Shown: positions 23,902-32,397, counted from the first letter of the stretch. The stretch: DNA of 64,000 bases from Micromonospora pisi (GCF_003633685.1 NZ_RBKT01000001.1:5084001-5148000), one strand, 5' to 3'. Notes: a model not told the origin generated them from the sequence alone. Numbers and translations: made by a program.

Positions 23902-25152
23902 TCAGCCGAACTGGAATTCCGCCCTGTTGTTACGGTCGTTCGAGTCCGGTACGACGAACTCCTCGTTCTCCACCACCTGCCGGTTCGACAGCTCCGCCGT
24001 AGCGGTGCCGCTGTCCGGCTGGGCGGCGCTGTTGCCCAGCCCGAGGACCAGCGTCCGCTCCTCGCCGGGGCGCAGCGGGGCCAGGTCACAGAAGAGCATG
24101 TTCGCTGGTACGGAGGCCGTGTTGCTCACCTTCGTGCAGGCTGACCAGCCGTTTCCCTCGTGTCGCAGGACGCCGGTGCCGAAGTTCAGCGTGAGCCGTA
24201 CGGTCTTGCTCGCGGTGCTGCCGGCGTTGCGGATCTTCACCGTCACCGAGCCGTGCCGCATCCCCCACACCGGGTCCGACGGGTTCTCGGTGAAGGTGAC
24301 CCGGCTGGCGCTGACCACCCGCAGATCGGTGAAGAGCGGGTTGGGGCCGAACGACTCGGGTCCCGATGTCTGGGTGAATTCCGAACCATTCCAGCGGAAG
24401 CTGCGCCACTGCTTCTGTGACCACTCCTTCGGTACGACGCAACAGTCCGGGATATCGCCCACCTGAGCCCGTACCGCGCCGGAATCTTCGAATTGGATGC
24501 CCATGATCTGGTCGATTCCGGCGCCCGTGTTCATGACCTGGCCAAGGGTGACGATATTGCCGGCGCCGTCCCGGTCGAATACCACCACCTGCTGGGTCGA
24601 CGAGCCGTCCTCGATCGGACAGGTCAGCAGCGTGACCGTCTCGTCGGCACCGTCGTCGTCCACGTCGCCGTGGAGGAGCGTGACCAGTGACGGGTGCTTC
24701 ATCTTCGGGTCGTCGTCCAGCCGGACGTTCTTCGTGACGCACCACTCGGCCGCGGTCGAGCGCCAGGCCGGCAGGGTCACCCGGGCACTGAGCAGGTCCG
24801 TCTTGCTGATCTTTCCGTCCGGTGCCGCCGGAGTGCCACTCGCCGACGGGGTCGGCGACGGGGTCGGGCTGACCGACGGGGTGGGGCTGACTGTCGGCTC
24901 GCTTGTCACCGCCGGCCCCGGGGTGGGCGGCGAGGGACGGTTCAGCGCCGCGTAACCGGCCACCGGGCCGACGACGAGGACCAGGGCGAGCGCCACACCG
25001 GTGGTGGTCGCCACCCGCCTGCGGTGCCGGACCGTGCTCCGTACGGCATCCGGTCCGGGTGGGACCACGTGCTCCATCAGGCCGGTCCGGAACGCGGTGA
25101 ACTCGGCGTCCAGACCGAAGTCGTCGTAGGCGAACTCGTTCTGGTCAGCCAT
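23902..25152 (-). CDS. Membrane-anchored extracytoplasmic protein coupled to a SigE-family sigma factor
   Basis: A 416-residue protein. A cytoplasmic N-terminus of about 45 residues precedes one membrane helix (TTTGVALALVLVVGPVAGYAAL), a Thr/Ser/Pro linker with PTPSVSPTPSPTPSA, and a large outer part. The outer part has a GDVDDDGADETVTLL segment like an FG-GAP calcium loop and a C-terminal CARDB-like domain ending SNDRNNRAEFQF. The start codon overlaps the sigma factor stop (ATGGCTGA), so translation is coupled. The position and topology fit an anti-sigma factor or surface sensor, but I see no recognised anti-sigma domain such as a zinc HxxxCxxC motif. Confidence 0.75.
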   Translation of the reverse strand: MADQNEFAYDDFGLDAEFTAFRTGLMEHVVPPGPDAVRSTVRHRRRVATTTGVALALVLVVGPVAGYAALNRPSPPTPGPAVTSEPTVSPTPSVSPTPSPTPSASGTPAAPDGKISKTDLLSARVTLPAWRSTAAEWCVTKNVRLDDDPKMKHPSLVTLLHGDVDDDGADETVTLLTCPIEDGSSTQQVVVFDRDGAGNIVTLGQVMNTGAGIDQIMGIQFEDSGAVRAQVGDIPDCCVVPKEWSQKQWRSFRWNGSEFTQTSGPESFGPNPLFTDLRVVSASRVTFTENPSDPVWGMRHGSVTVKIRNAGSTASKTVRLTLNFGTGVLRHEGNGWSACTKVSNTASVPANMLFCDLAPLRPGEERTLVLGLGNSAAQPDSGTATAELSNRQVVENEEFVVPDSNDRNNRAEFQFG

Positions 25153-25708
25153 GGCTCTGCTCCTTACGGTCGGTCAGCTCGGTGGCGAGGGCGGCACGGG
25201 CACGGTGCAGCCAGGACTTGACGGTGCCTTCGGCGACCCCCTCCTGCCGGGCGATCTCGGCGATGGACATGTCGCCGAGGTGATGCAGCACCACCGCCCG
25301 CCGATGCTTCGGCGGCAGTTGGGCCAGGGCGGCGGTGAGGGCGACCCGGTCCGGATTCGGCCCGGGAACGACCTCCTCCCGCTGTCGGCGCAGGTAGTTC
25401 TGGGCCGTACGCAGCCGTCGCCAACGGCTGGTGGCCAGGTTCCAGGCGACCCGGCGTACCCAGGCCACCGGGTCGTCGTAGCGGACCACCTTGTCCCAGC
25501 GGGCGAAGGCGCGGCAGAACGCCTCCTGCGCCAGATCCTGGGCCTGCCCCAGATCCCCCGTGTACGCGCAGAGGTGCACGGTCAGGGACCTGAAGTGGGC
25601 GTGGTAGAACGCGTCGAAGTTGATGGTCTCGGTCCGCCCCGGGCTCGATCCACCAGCGGGAACGACCGGTGGTGAAGTGTGGATGCCCGGCTCTGTCGTC
25701 ACCGTCAC
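25145..25708 (-). CDS. SigE-family ECF RNA polymerase sigma factor
   Basis: A 187-residue ECF sigma factor that lets RNA polymerase start at a dedicated promoter set. Region 2 is FDAFYHAHFRSLTVHLCAYTGDLGQAQDLAQEAFCRAFARW, and region 4 is ALAQLPPKHRRAVVLHHLGDMSIAEIARQEGVAEGTVKSWLHRAR. These match the actinobacterial SigE-family group. A 35-residue N-terminal extension precedes region 2. The GTG at 25708 has GGGGAGGAAAGA directly upstream. Its stop overlaps the start of the membrane protein gene, a usual sign of a sigma factor with its regulator or sensor. Confidence 0.92.
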   Translation of the reverse strand: MTVTTEPGIHTSPPVVPAGGSSPGRTETINFDAFYHAHFRSLTVHLCAYTGDLGQAQDLAQEAFCRAFARWDKVVRYDDPVAWVRRVAWNLATSRWRRLRTAQNYLRRQREEVVPGPNPDRVALTAALAQLPPKHRRAVVLHHLGDMSIAEIARQEGVAEGTVKSWLHRARAALATELTDRKEQSHG

Positions 25709-25839
25709 TCTTTCCTCCCCGTCCGGGCCTGCGCCCGAGGACGCCGGTAACACGTGCTGCCCCCGGCGTCGGTTGCGCGCGATCGTGACGAGGATGCTGT
25801 GGTTCACTGTCGGGTGGCGGACCACGAGGGGGAAAGAGC

Positions 25840-26403
25840 ATGCAACTACCGGGTGTGCTCGGCGAGCCGATCCGGTTCGTGCTCAACTGGGGTCGGCGCT
25901 ACTCGCTGTGGGTCTTCAACTTCGGGCTCGCCTGCTGCGCCATCGAGTTCATCGCCACCAGCATGGGGCGGCACGACTTCATCCGGCTGGGCGTCATCCC
26001 GTTCGCCCACGGCCCGCGCCAGGCCGACCTGATGGTGGTCTCCGGCACGGTGACCGACAAGATGGCGCCCGCGATCAAGCGCCTCTACGACCAGATGCCC
26101 GAGCCGAAGTACGTCATCTCCTTCGGCGCCTGCTCCAACTGCGGCGGCCCGTACTGGGACTCGTACTCGGTGACCAAGGGAGTCGACCAGCTCATCCCGG
26201 TCGACGTGTACGTACCCGGTTGCCCGCCGCGTCCGGAGGCGTTGCTGCACGGCATCCTCCGCCTCCAGGAGAAGATCGCCGCCGAGCAGTCCGGGGTCGG
26301 CGGGGTGGCCCGCCCTGACCCGCTGGCCGCGCCGGTGGACGCCGGCACCGGGCGCAGCGTCGCCTCGCTCACCGCGCCCCCGGTACGCCCACCGACTCGC
26401 TGA
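25840..26403 (+). CDS. nuoB: NADH-quinone oxidoreductase subunit B (incomplete complex I locus)
   Basis: A 187-residue protein of the NuoB family, which carries cluster N2, the last iron-sulfur cluster before quinone in complex I. The four ligand cysteines are present: the CC pair in [10 protein letters not shown], one in [12 protein letters not shown] and one in VPGCPPRPE. The C-terminal 35 residues are a Pro/Ala-rich tail. The ATG at 25840 follows GGGGGAAAGAGC. No nuoA precedes it. Two unrelated genes, in opposite orientations, separate it from nuoC. This is probably a second, divergent copy, with the full nuo operon elsewhere; that operon is not in the window. Confidence 0.92.
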   Translation: MQLPGVLGEPIRFVLNWGRRYSLWVFNFGLACCAIEFIATSMGRHDFIRLGVIPFAHGPRQADLMVVSGTVTDKMAPAIKRLYDQMPEPKYVISFGACSNCGGPYWDSYSVTKGVDQLIPVDVYVPGCPPRPEALLHGILRLQEKIAAEQSGVGGVARPDPLAAPVDAGTGRSVASLTAPPVRPPTR

Positions 26404-26421
26404 GCCACCGACCGCCACAGG

Positions 26422-26476
26422 CGTTAGGAAGGGCCCCTTCCTCTACAAAAAGCGATAACAAGGGCCCCTTCCTTAC
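26422..26476 (+). repeat. Dispersed double-palindrome element, copy C
   Basis: Arm 1 is AGGAAGGGCCCCTTCCT (26426-26442). The core is ctacaaaaagcgataac. Arm 2 is AAGGGCCCCTTCCTTAC (26460-26476). It starts 19 bp after the nuoB stop, in the gap before the DUF2252 gene. Confidence 0.9.
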
Positions 26477-26519
26477 CCGTCAGGGCGGGGGGCTGGGCTG
26501 GGCGGACTAGCCTGCCGGC

Positions 26520-27827
26520 ATGAGCACTGATCAACGGGCGAACCAGCTGGTCGACATCCTGATCGCCGAGTTCGGCGAGTCGATGGCGCTGGACCCGGCC
26601 GCGTTCCGCCGCAAGTTCCGCAAGATGGCGGCCTCGCCCTTCGCTTTCTACCGGGGCAGCGCCTCGGTCTTCTACGCCGACCTGACCGGGGACTTCGCCG
26701 ACGACCGGTTCCTCAACCCGCGTACCAGCCGGGTCTGGATCCACGGGGACCTGCACGCGGAGAACTTCGGCACCTACATGAACGGCTCCGGCCAGCTTGT
26801 CTTCAACGTCAACGACTTCGACGAGGCGTACGTCGGGCCGTTCTCCTGGGACCTGAAACGGTTCGTCGCGAGCGTGGCCCTGATCGGGTACGCCAAGGCG
26901 CTCTCCGACGATGCGATCACCGACCTGGTGAGCCGGTTCGCCGGCACGTACCTGACCGAACTGAGGGCGATCGCGGCCGGCGGCGAGGAGGCGATCGGCT
27001 CGATCACGCTCGAGAACGCCGACGGGGTGCTGCGTACGGTGCTCCAGCGGGCGCGGTTGGCCACCCGGGTCGACCTGCTCTCCGCCCAGACCACGATCGA
27101 CAACTACGAGCGCCGGTTCGCGCTCGGCGACGGCGTGTTCGAGATCGACGAGGCGGCCCGGGCCGAGGTGGTCACCGCGTACGAGCGCTACCTCGGCACC
27201 CTGCCGGCCGTCGGCGGGCTGCGCCCGGTAGCGGCGCAGATCAAGGACGTGGTGCTGCGCAAGGGTGTGGGGATCGGTTCCGCCGGCCTGCCGTCGTACA
27301 ACCTGCTGCTGGAGGGGCACACCCAGGCGCTGGAGAACGACGTGGTGATCTACGTGAAGCAGGCGCAGGTGCCGGCGGTGGCGCGGTACATCGACGACGA
27401 GGGCGTCCGGGGCTACTTCCAGCACCAGGGACACCGGACCGCCGAGTCGCAGCGCGCGTTGCAGGCGCACGCCGACCCGTGGCTGGGCTTCACCGAGCTG
27501 GGCGGGGTCGGCCAGTTGGTCGCCGAGGTCTCCCCGTACGCGGCCGACCTGGACTGGTCCGACGTCAACGAGCCGGCCGAGCTGGCCGGGGTGATCGGCG
27601 ACCTGGGCCGGGCGGTGGCCCGGATGCACTCGGTGGCCGACGACGAGTCCAGCCACGACCTGGTCGACTTCTCCACCGAGGAGGAGATCGTCGCGGTGGT
27701 GGAGAAGGACGAGAGCGGGTTCGTGGCGCACCTGGTGGAGTTCGCGCACGCCTACGGGGTGCGGGCCCGCCGGGACCACCAGATCTTCGTCGACCTGTTC
27801 CGCAACGGGCGCCTGCCGGGGCTCTGA
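26520..27827 (+). CDS. DUF2252 family protein
   Basis: A 435-residue cytoplasmic protein with the DUF2252 pattern, a kinase-like fold. Visible are FYRGSASVFYADL near the N-terminus, VWIHGDLHAENFGTY (catalytic-loop-like HGDLHxxN) and VNDFDEAYVGPFSWDLKRF (a DFD motif in the place of DFG). These resemble aminoglycoside-phosphotransferase-like kinases, but no DUF2252 substrate is known to me. It lies between nuoB and the sugar dehydrogenase, after element copy C. Its insertion in a nuo locus is unusual. Confidence 0.88.
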   Translation: MSTDQRANQLVDILIAEFGESMALDPAAFRRKFRKMAASPFAFYRGSASVFYADLTGDFADDRFLNPRTSRVWIHGDLHAENFGTYMNGSGQLVFNVNDFDEAYVGPFSWDLKRFVASVALIGYAKALSDDAITDLVSRFAGTYLTELRAIAAGGEEAIGSITLENADGVLRTVLQRARLATRVDLLSAQTTIDNYERRFALGDGVFEIDEAARAEVVTAYERYLGTLPAVGGLRPVAAQIKDVVLRKGVGIGSAGLPSYNLLLEGHTQALENDVVIYVKQAQVPAVARYIDDEGVRGYFQHQGHRTAESQRALQAHADPWLGFTELGGVGQLVAEVSPYAADLDWSDVNEPAELAGVIGDLGRAVARMHSVADDESSHDLVDFSTEEEIVAVVEKDESGFVAHLVEFAHAYGVRARRDHQIFVDLFRNGRLPGL

Positions 27828-27861
27828 CCCCCGGTCGCCCTGGCCGGGTCGGCGGCACCGG

Positions 27862-28905
27862 TCAGGCGAAGTCGAGCACGGTCTTGATCTCGTCGGGTGC
27901 GGGGGTGTACGCCTCGGTGTACGCCTCCACCGGCACCCGGCGGCTGATCAGCGAGGTCAGCCACTCCGGGTCCGCCCTCGCCAGTGCGTCGGCGGCACTG
28001 TCCCAGTGCCGTCGGTTGGCGTTGACCGAGCCGAAGACCACGTTGTTCTCCAGCACCAGTTCCCGGTTGAGCGCCCCGGCGTCGAAGTCGATCAGACGGC
28101 CGCCGGTGGAGACGCCGGTGAGGCAGACGATGCCGTTCGGCGCGGCCTGGCACATCACGTCCAGCACGACGGACGGGGCACCGGTGCATTCGAGCACCAC
28201 GTCGGGTGCGAAACCCAGCGCGGCCATCCCGGTGCTGTGGTACTGCGCGCCGATGGCCCGGACCAGTTCCGGCTTCGGGCCGGTGGTGGCCAGGTCCAGT
28301 ACGTGCACGGTCAGCCCTCGTTGGCATGCCAGCAGCGCGGCCAGCAGCCCGATCGGCCCGGCGCCGGTGACCAGGACGGTCTCGGGCAGCCAGACCGACC
28401 GGCTGCCGATCCGTTCGATGTGTTCCCACGCCTTCGCCACCACGCTCGTCGGTTCGAGCAGCATGCCGACGTCGGCCAGGGCCGGTTCCAGCCGTACGGC
28501 GAACTCGGGGTCCACCCGCCAGCGTTGCCGGGCGAACCCGGCCAGCCCCTTGATGCCGTGCTCGGTGTACTGCCCGTTGCGGCACATGTCCCACTCGCCG
28601 ACGGCGCAGTTGGGGCAGGGCATTGGGTCGGGGTGTCGAACCACTCCGGCGACCAGGTCGCCGGGGCGCAGCGAGCCGGTGGGGTCCTCCAGTACCCGGC
28701 CGAGCGACTCGTGGCCGATGACGAGTTCGGTGGCGCCGGGTGGCGCCTCGCCGTAGTGCCCGTCGATGATCTCCCGGTCGGTTCCGCAGATCCCCACCGA
28801 GATCGCCTCGACCAGTACCGCGCCCTCGTCGATCGGCGGTTCGGGGTAGTCGTCGGCGAGGCGCAGTGAGTTCGGAACTCCGGGGGTGACCGTCACGGCG
28901 CGCAC
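27862..28905 (-). CDS. Zinc-dependent glucose 1-dehydrogenase-like alcohol dehydrogenase
   Basis: A 347-residue medium-chain dehydrogenase/reductase, closest in pattern to archaeal glucose 1-dehydrogenases. The catalytic zinc site is in GICGTDREI and IGHESLG. A structural-zinc lobe has CPNCAVGEWDMC (three cysteines, where classic enzymes have four). The nucleotide loop is VTGAGPIGLLAALL. It oxidises a sugar or polyol with NAD(P). The GTG at 28905 follows GGGAGAATGG. It is on the opposite strand to the nuo genes around it, between DUF2252 and nuoC. Confidence 0.85.
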   Translation of the reverse strand: MRAVTVTPGVPNSLRLADDYPEPPIDEGAVLVEAISVGICGTDREIIDGHYGEAPPGATELVIGHESLGRVLEDPTGSLRPGDLVAGVVRHPDPMPCPNCAVGEWDMCRNGQYTEHGIKGLAGFARQRWRVDPEFAVRLEPALADVGMLLEPTSVVAKAWEHIERIGSRSVWLPETVLVTGAGPIGLLAALLACQRGLTVHVLDLATTGPKPELVRAIGAQYHSTGMAALGFAPDVVLECTGAPSVVLDVMCQAAPNGIVCLTGVSTGGRLIDFDAGALNRELVLENNVVFGSVNANRRHWDSAADALARADPEWLTSLISRRVPVEAYTEAYTPAPDEIKTVLDFA

Positions 28906-29063
28906 TCGTCCATTCTCCCGTGCCCGCCACGGTTTCCGCAGCCAAAGGCGGGGTGCGGGGGTGACGGCGAAGGCCGGGCGCGCGAGCGGACGGCGGTGGG
29001 ACGGGTGGTCGCTTAGCTCGTGGGCTGAGGTGAACGGCGGCCCGGGGTCATAGGATCGCGGGC

Positions 29064-29642
29064 ATGACCCCGGAGGAGATCGGTACGCGGCTGGGCTCGC
29101 TGCTCGGCGGGGCGCCGGCCACCGTCGGGCTGTCCGGTGGGCAGGCGTACGCGCGCGCCACCGTCGACGTACCGCCGGGGAACTGGCGGGACGCGCTCCG
29201 GACCGCCCGCGACGACGCCGACCTGGCCTGCGACTTCTTCGACTGGCTCTCGGCCGTGGACGAGCTGGCCGACGGGTTCGACGTGGTCGCCCACCTCTGG
29301 TCGACGCGACACCGGCACGGGGTGCTGCTGCGTACCCGGGTGCCCCGGGCGGCGGCGGAGGTGCCGTCGGTGGTGGACCTCTTTCCCGGCGCGGCGTGGC
29401 ACGAGCGTGAGACGTACGAGATGTTCGGCATCGGGTTCACCGGGCACGAGAACATCCAGCCGCTGCTGCTGCCACCGGAGTTCGAGGGGCATCCGCTGCG
29501 CAAGGAGTTCGTGCTCGCCTCCCGGGTCGCCAAACCGTGGCCAGGGGCGAAGGAACCGGGCGAGTCGGAGGCGGGGGTGGCACGCCGGCAGCCGATGCGC
29601 CCGCCGGGCGTGCCGGCCCCGGGTGAATGGGGCGACCGCTGA
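29064..29642 (+). CDS. nuoC: NADH-quinone oxidoreductase subunit C
   Basis: A 192-residue member of the 30-kDa subunit family, part of the hydrophilic arm of complex I. The signature ERETYEMFGIGFTGHENIQPLLLPPEFEGHPLRKEF is intact. A Pro-rich tail of about 25 residues follows. Its stop overlaps the nuoH start (TGATG). In complete operons nuoD follows nuoC directly, and here it is missing. Confidence 0.92.
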   Translation: MTPEEIGTRLGSLLGGAPATVGLSGGQAYARATVDVPPGNWRDALRTARDDADLACDFFDWLSAVDELADGFDVVAHLWSTRHRHGVLLRTRVPRAAAEVPSVVDLFPGAAWHERETYEMFGIGFTGHENIQPLLLPPEFEGHPLRKEFVLASRVAKPWPGAKEPGESEAGVARRQPMRPPGVPAPGEWGDR

Positions 29643-30604
29643 TGCCGCTCTGGTTGGAACTGCTGATCCGGGTGGTCGCGGTGGTGGCGGCCTTCCTCAC
29701 CCTGCCGCTGGTTGTCGGGCAGCTCGAACACAAGGTGATGGCGCACATGCAGGGCCGGCTCGGCCCGATGTACGCGGGCGGGTTCCACGGTTGGGCCCAG
29801 TTGATCGCCGACGGGATCAAGTTCGTGCAGAAGGAGGACGTGACTCCCCGTAACGCCGACCGGGCGGTGTTCCGGCTGGCCCCGGTGGTGGCGCTGGTGC
29901 CGTACCTCCTGGCCCTGCTGGTCATCCCGCTCGGACCGGGTGATCTGGTCGGGCAGCCGCTGGACATCGGCCTCTTCTTCGTTCTTGCCGTGATCGGCGT
30001 CGGGGTGGTCGCGGTGCTCATGTCGGCCTGGGCCTCGGCGAACAAGTACAGCCTGCTGGGCGGGTTGCGGGGAGCGGCCCAGCTGCTCGGGTACGAACTG
30101 CCGCTGGTGCTCTCGGCGGCGAGTGTGGCGATGGCCGCCGGCACGCTGAGCCTGCCGGGCATCGTCGAGGCGTGGCAGCCCTGGTGGCTGGTCTGGCAGG
30201 CGCCGGCGATGCTGGTCTTCTTCGTCGCCGGGCTGGCCGAGATCCGCCGTCCGCCGTTCGACATGCCGATCGCCGACTCCGAACTGGTCTTCGGCTACCT
30301 GACCGAGTACACCGGGCTGCGGTTCGCGTTCTTCCTGCTCGCCGAGTACGTCGGCATCGTGGTGATCGCGGCGCTGACCACGGTGCTCTTCCTCGGTGGC
30401 TGGCAGGGCCCGTTCGGTGACGAGTACCTGGGTTGGCTCTGGACCCTGATCAAGATCTTCCTGGTGTCGTTCGTGGTGATCTGGTTCCGGGTCGCCTACC
30501 CGAGGCTGCGCGAGGACCAGCTCCAGCGGCTCTGTTGGCTGGTCCTGGTGCCGGTGGCGCTGGGCCAACTGGTCCTTACCGCCGCCGTCCGCGTCGCGAT
30601 GTGA
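29642..30604 (+). CDS. nuoH: NADH-quinone oxidoreductase subunit H
   Basis: A 320-residue membrane subunit with about eight helices that forms much of the quinone chamber roof. Family signatures are GRLGPMYAGGFHGWAQLIADGIKFVQKEDVTP and RPPFDMPIADSELVFGYLTEYTG, where the usual form has DLPEAESELV. The ATG at 29642 overlaps the nuoC stop by one base. Element copy D and the SnoaL-like gene follow before nuoI. Confidence 0.94.
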   Translation: MPLWLELLIRVVAVVAAFLTLPLVVGQLEHKVMAHMQGRLGPMYAGGFHGWAQLIADGIKFVQKEDVTPRNADRAVFRLAPVVALVPYLLALLVIPLGPGDLVGQPLDIGLFFVLAVIGVGVVAVLMSAWASANKYSLLGGLRGAAQLLGYELPLVLSAASVAMAAGTLSLPGIVEAWQPWWLVWQAPAMLVFFVAGLAEIRRPPFDMPIADSELVFGYLTEYTGLRFAFFLLAEYVGIVVIAALTTVLFLGGWQGPFGDEYLGWLWTLIKIFLVSFVVIWFRVAYPRLREDQLQRLCWLVLVPVALGQLVLTAAVRVAM

Positions 30605-30612
30605 GCAAGAGA

Positions 30613-30669
30613 TGTAAGGAAGGGCCCCTTCTTATCGTTTTTGGTAGAGGAAGGGCCCCTTCCTAACGT
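30613..30669 (-). repeat. Dispersed double-palindrome element, copy D
   Basis: Arm 1 is AGGAAGGGCCCCTTCTT (30618-30634, one base changed). The core is atcgtttttggtag. Arm 2 is AGGAAGGGCCCCTTCCT (30648-30664). It starts nine bases after the nuoH stop and is inverted relative to copies B and C. Confidence 0.88.
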
Positions 30670-30705
30670 CGGGTGGAGCCGGTGCGAGGTCTAGGCTGAC
30701 CGACC

Positions 30706-31137
30706 GTGGTCGACATCGACAGTGCGGTACGACGGTTCGTGACGGACGTCTGGCACGACTCCCGGGCGGAGACGGCGTACGAGTTGGTCGCCGAGGAGTG
30801 CCCTGGCCTCGGCGGTTCCGGGCCGGAGGCGGTGTTGGCCTGGCACCGGGAACGCCGGTCGGCCTTTCCGGACCTCCGCTACAAGATCGTGGACCTGATC
30901 GTCTCCGGTGAACGGGCCGCCCTGCACTGGCGGGCCGCCGGCACGCAGCGTGGCCAGTTCGGCGCGGTGCCGCCGACCGGGCAGGTGGTGAGCTACTCGG
31001 GCGCCACGTTCCTGCGGTTCGACCCCACCGGCAAGATCATCGACGTGTGGAGTGTGAACGAGCTGTTCCAGCTCCTGCAGCAGCTCGGGGTCGAGGTGCT
31101 GCCGCCGCTCGCGGGTGCCGGCGGACCCGCCGACTGA
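30706..31137 (+). CDS. SnoaL-like / NTF2-fold protein
   Basis: A 143-residue protein of the NTF2-like cone fold, closest to the SnoaL-like ester cyclase group: WHRERRSAFPDLRYKIVDLIVSGERAALHWRAAGT, then GQVVSYSGATFLRFDPTGKIIDVWSVNE. Such proteins are small hydrolases, cyclases or ligand binders. The GTG start at 30706 has no strong ribosome site. The last codons (LAGAGGPAD and stop) form the first unit of a 34-bp tandem repeat that continues past the gene. It interrupts the nuo cluster between nuoH and nuoI. Confidence 0.75.
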   Translation: MVDIDSAVRRFVTDVWHDSRAETAYELVAEECPGLGGSGPEAVLAWHRERRSAFPDLRYKIVDLIVSGERAALHWRAAGTQRGQFGAVPPTGQVVSYSGATFLRFDPTGKIIDVWSVNELFQLLQQLGVEVLPPLAGAGGPAD

Positions 31138-31208
31138 TCAGCACGCGAGTGCCGGCGGACCCGCCGACTGATCGGCTCGCGGGTGCCGGCGGACCCGCCG
31201 ACCGATCG
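31107..31208 (+). repeat. 34-bp tandem repeat, three copies, spanning a stop codon
   Basis: Units at 31107-31140, 31141-31174 and 31175-31208 start GCTCGCGGGTGCCGG or a close variant and end GACTGATC or GACCGATC. The first unit contains the stop codon of the SnoaL-like gene. The other two lie downstream, in the leader of nuoI. Differences between units are one to three bases. Confidence 0.9.
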
Positions 31209-31312
31209 GCAGTCCCCGGCACCGGTACGGCGCGAAGTGCCGGGTGGTGGTCGCGTACCGGCGGGCGACAGTGCAGGATGGGCGGCATGAGCGCGCGAAG
31301 TGGGCCAGTCGC

Positions 31313-31900
31313 ATGAAGGTGCCCGGAGAGGGTCTCGCGAAGGGACTGGCGGTCACCCTCAAGACGATGGTCGGCCACTCGCACACCCAGCAGTACCCGG
31401 ACGTCGAGCCGGAGCTGCCGCCGCGCTCGCGCGGGGTGATCGCCCTGGCCGAGGAGAACTGCACCGTCTGCATGCTCTGCGCGCGGGAGTGCCCGGACTG
31501 GTGCATCTACATCGACTCGCACAAGGAAGAGGTCCAGGTACCGGGTGCGGCCCGACCCCGGCAGCGCAACGTACTGGACAAGTTCGACATCGATTTCTCG
31601 CTCTGCATGTACTGCGGGATCTGCATCGAGGTCTGCCCGTTCGACGCGCTCTACTGGTCCCCTGAGTTCGAGTACGCCGAGTACGACATCCGCGACCTGC
31701 TGCACGACAAGGACCACCTGGGGCAGTGGATGGCGACCGTGCCGCCGCCGCCCGCGCACGACCCGAACGGCGAGCCGGCGAAGGAGGAGACCGCCGCCGC
31801 GCGCAAGGCCACGACACCGCCGGGCGCCGCCGCCGCGACCACCCCACCGGTACGCCCGCCGCGTCCCGCCGGTCCGCCACCGACCTCGGCGGCGCCGTGA
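31313..31900 (+). CDS. nuoI: NADH-quinone oxidoreductase subunit I
   Basis: A 195-residue ferredoxin-like subunit that holds clusters N6a and N6b. Two four-cysteine motifs are intact: [15 protein letters not shown] and [18 protein letters not shown]-terminal Pro/Ala tail of about 45 residues is longer than in most homologues. The ATG at 31313 begins [11 protein letters not shown]. Its stop overlaps the GTG of nuoJ (GTGA). It lies downstream of the tandem repeat. Confidence 0.94.
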   Translation: MKVPGEGLAKGLAVTLKTMVGHSHTQQYPDVEPELPPRSRGVIALAEENCTVCMLCARECPDWCIYIDSHKEEVQVPGAARPRQRNVLDKFDIDFSLCMYCGICIEVCPFDALYWSPEFEYAEYDIRDLLHDKDHLGQWMATVPPPPAHDPNGEPAKEETAAARKATTPPGAAAATTPPVRPPRPAGPPPTSAAP

Positions 31901-32397
31901 CCGGGGCGGATGTGCTGCTGCTCGCCCTCGGGGCGGTGGCGGTCGGCTCGGGTGCGCTGGTGGTGACCACCCGGCACCTGGTCCGCGCCGGCCTCTACCT
32001 GGTGGTCTGCCTCGGCGCGATCGCCGGGCTCTACCTGGTGCTCACCGCCGAACTGCTCGCCTGGGTGCAGGTGTTGGTCTACGTCGGCGCGGTGGTGGTG
32101 CTGCTGCTCTTCGCGGTGATGCTCACCCGGGCCCCGATCGGCGCCTCCACCGACCTGGACCGGCCGGGCTGGCCGGCCGCCCTGATCGGCGGCGGCACCG
32201 GCGCCGGACTGACCGTCCTGCTGATCGACGCCTTCCGCTGGTCCAGGGTGGAGTTGCCGGAACCCGGCACCGCCGAACGGCTCGGCGCGGAGATCTTCGG
32301 CCGCTGGGTGCTCCCGTTCGAGGTGCTCTCCGTGCTCCTGCTCGGGGCGCTGGTGGGTGCGATCGCGATCAGCGTACGGATTCCGGGGCGGCGCTGA
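31897..32397 (+). CDS. nuoJ: NADH-quinone oxidoreductase subunit J
   Basis: A 166-residue membrane subunit with five hydrophobic segments. The conserved region [25 protein letters not shown] contains the pi-bulge helix of the family. The GTG at 31897 overlaps the nuoI stop, and its own stop overlaps the nuoK ATG (TGATGA). It is translationally coupled inside the I-J-K-L-M-N run. Confidence 0.93.
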   Translation: MTGADVLLLALGAVAVGSGALVVTTRHLVRAGLYLVVCLGAIAGLYLVLTAELLAWVQVLVYVGAVVVLLLFAVMLTRAPIGASTDLDRPGWPAALIGGGTGAGLTVLLIDAFRWSRVELPEPGTAERLGAEIFGRWVLPFEVLSVLLLGALVGAIAISVRIPGRR

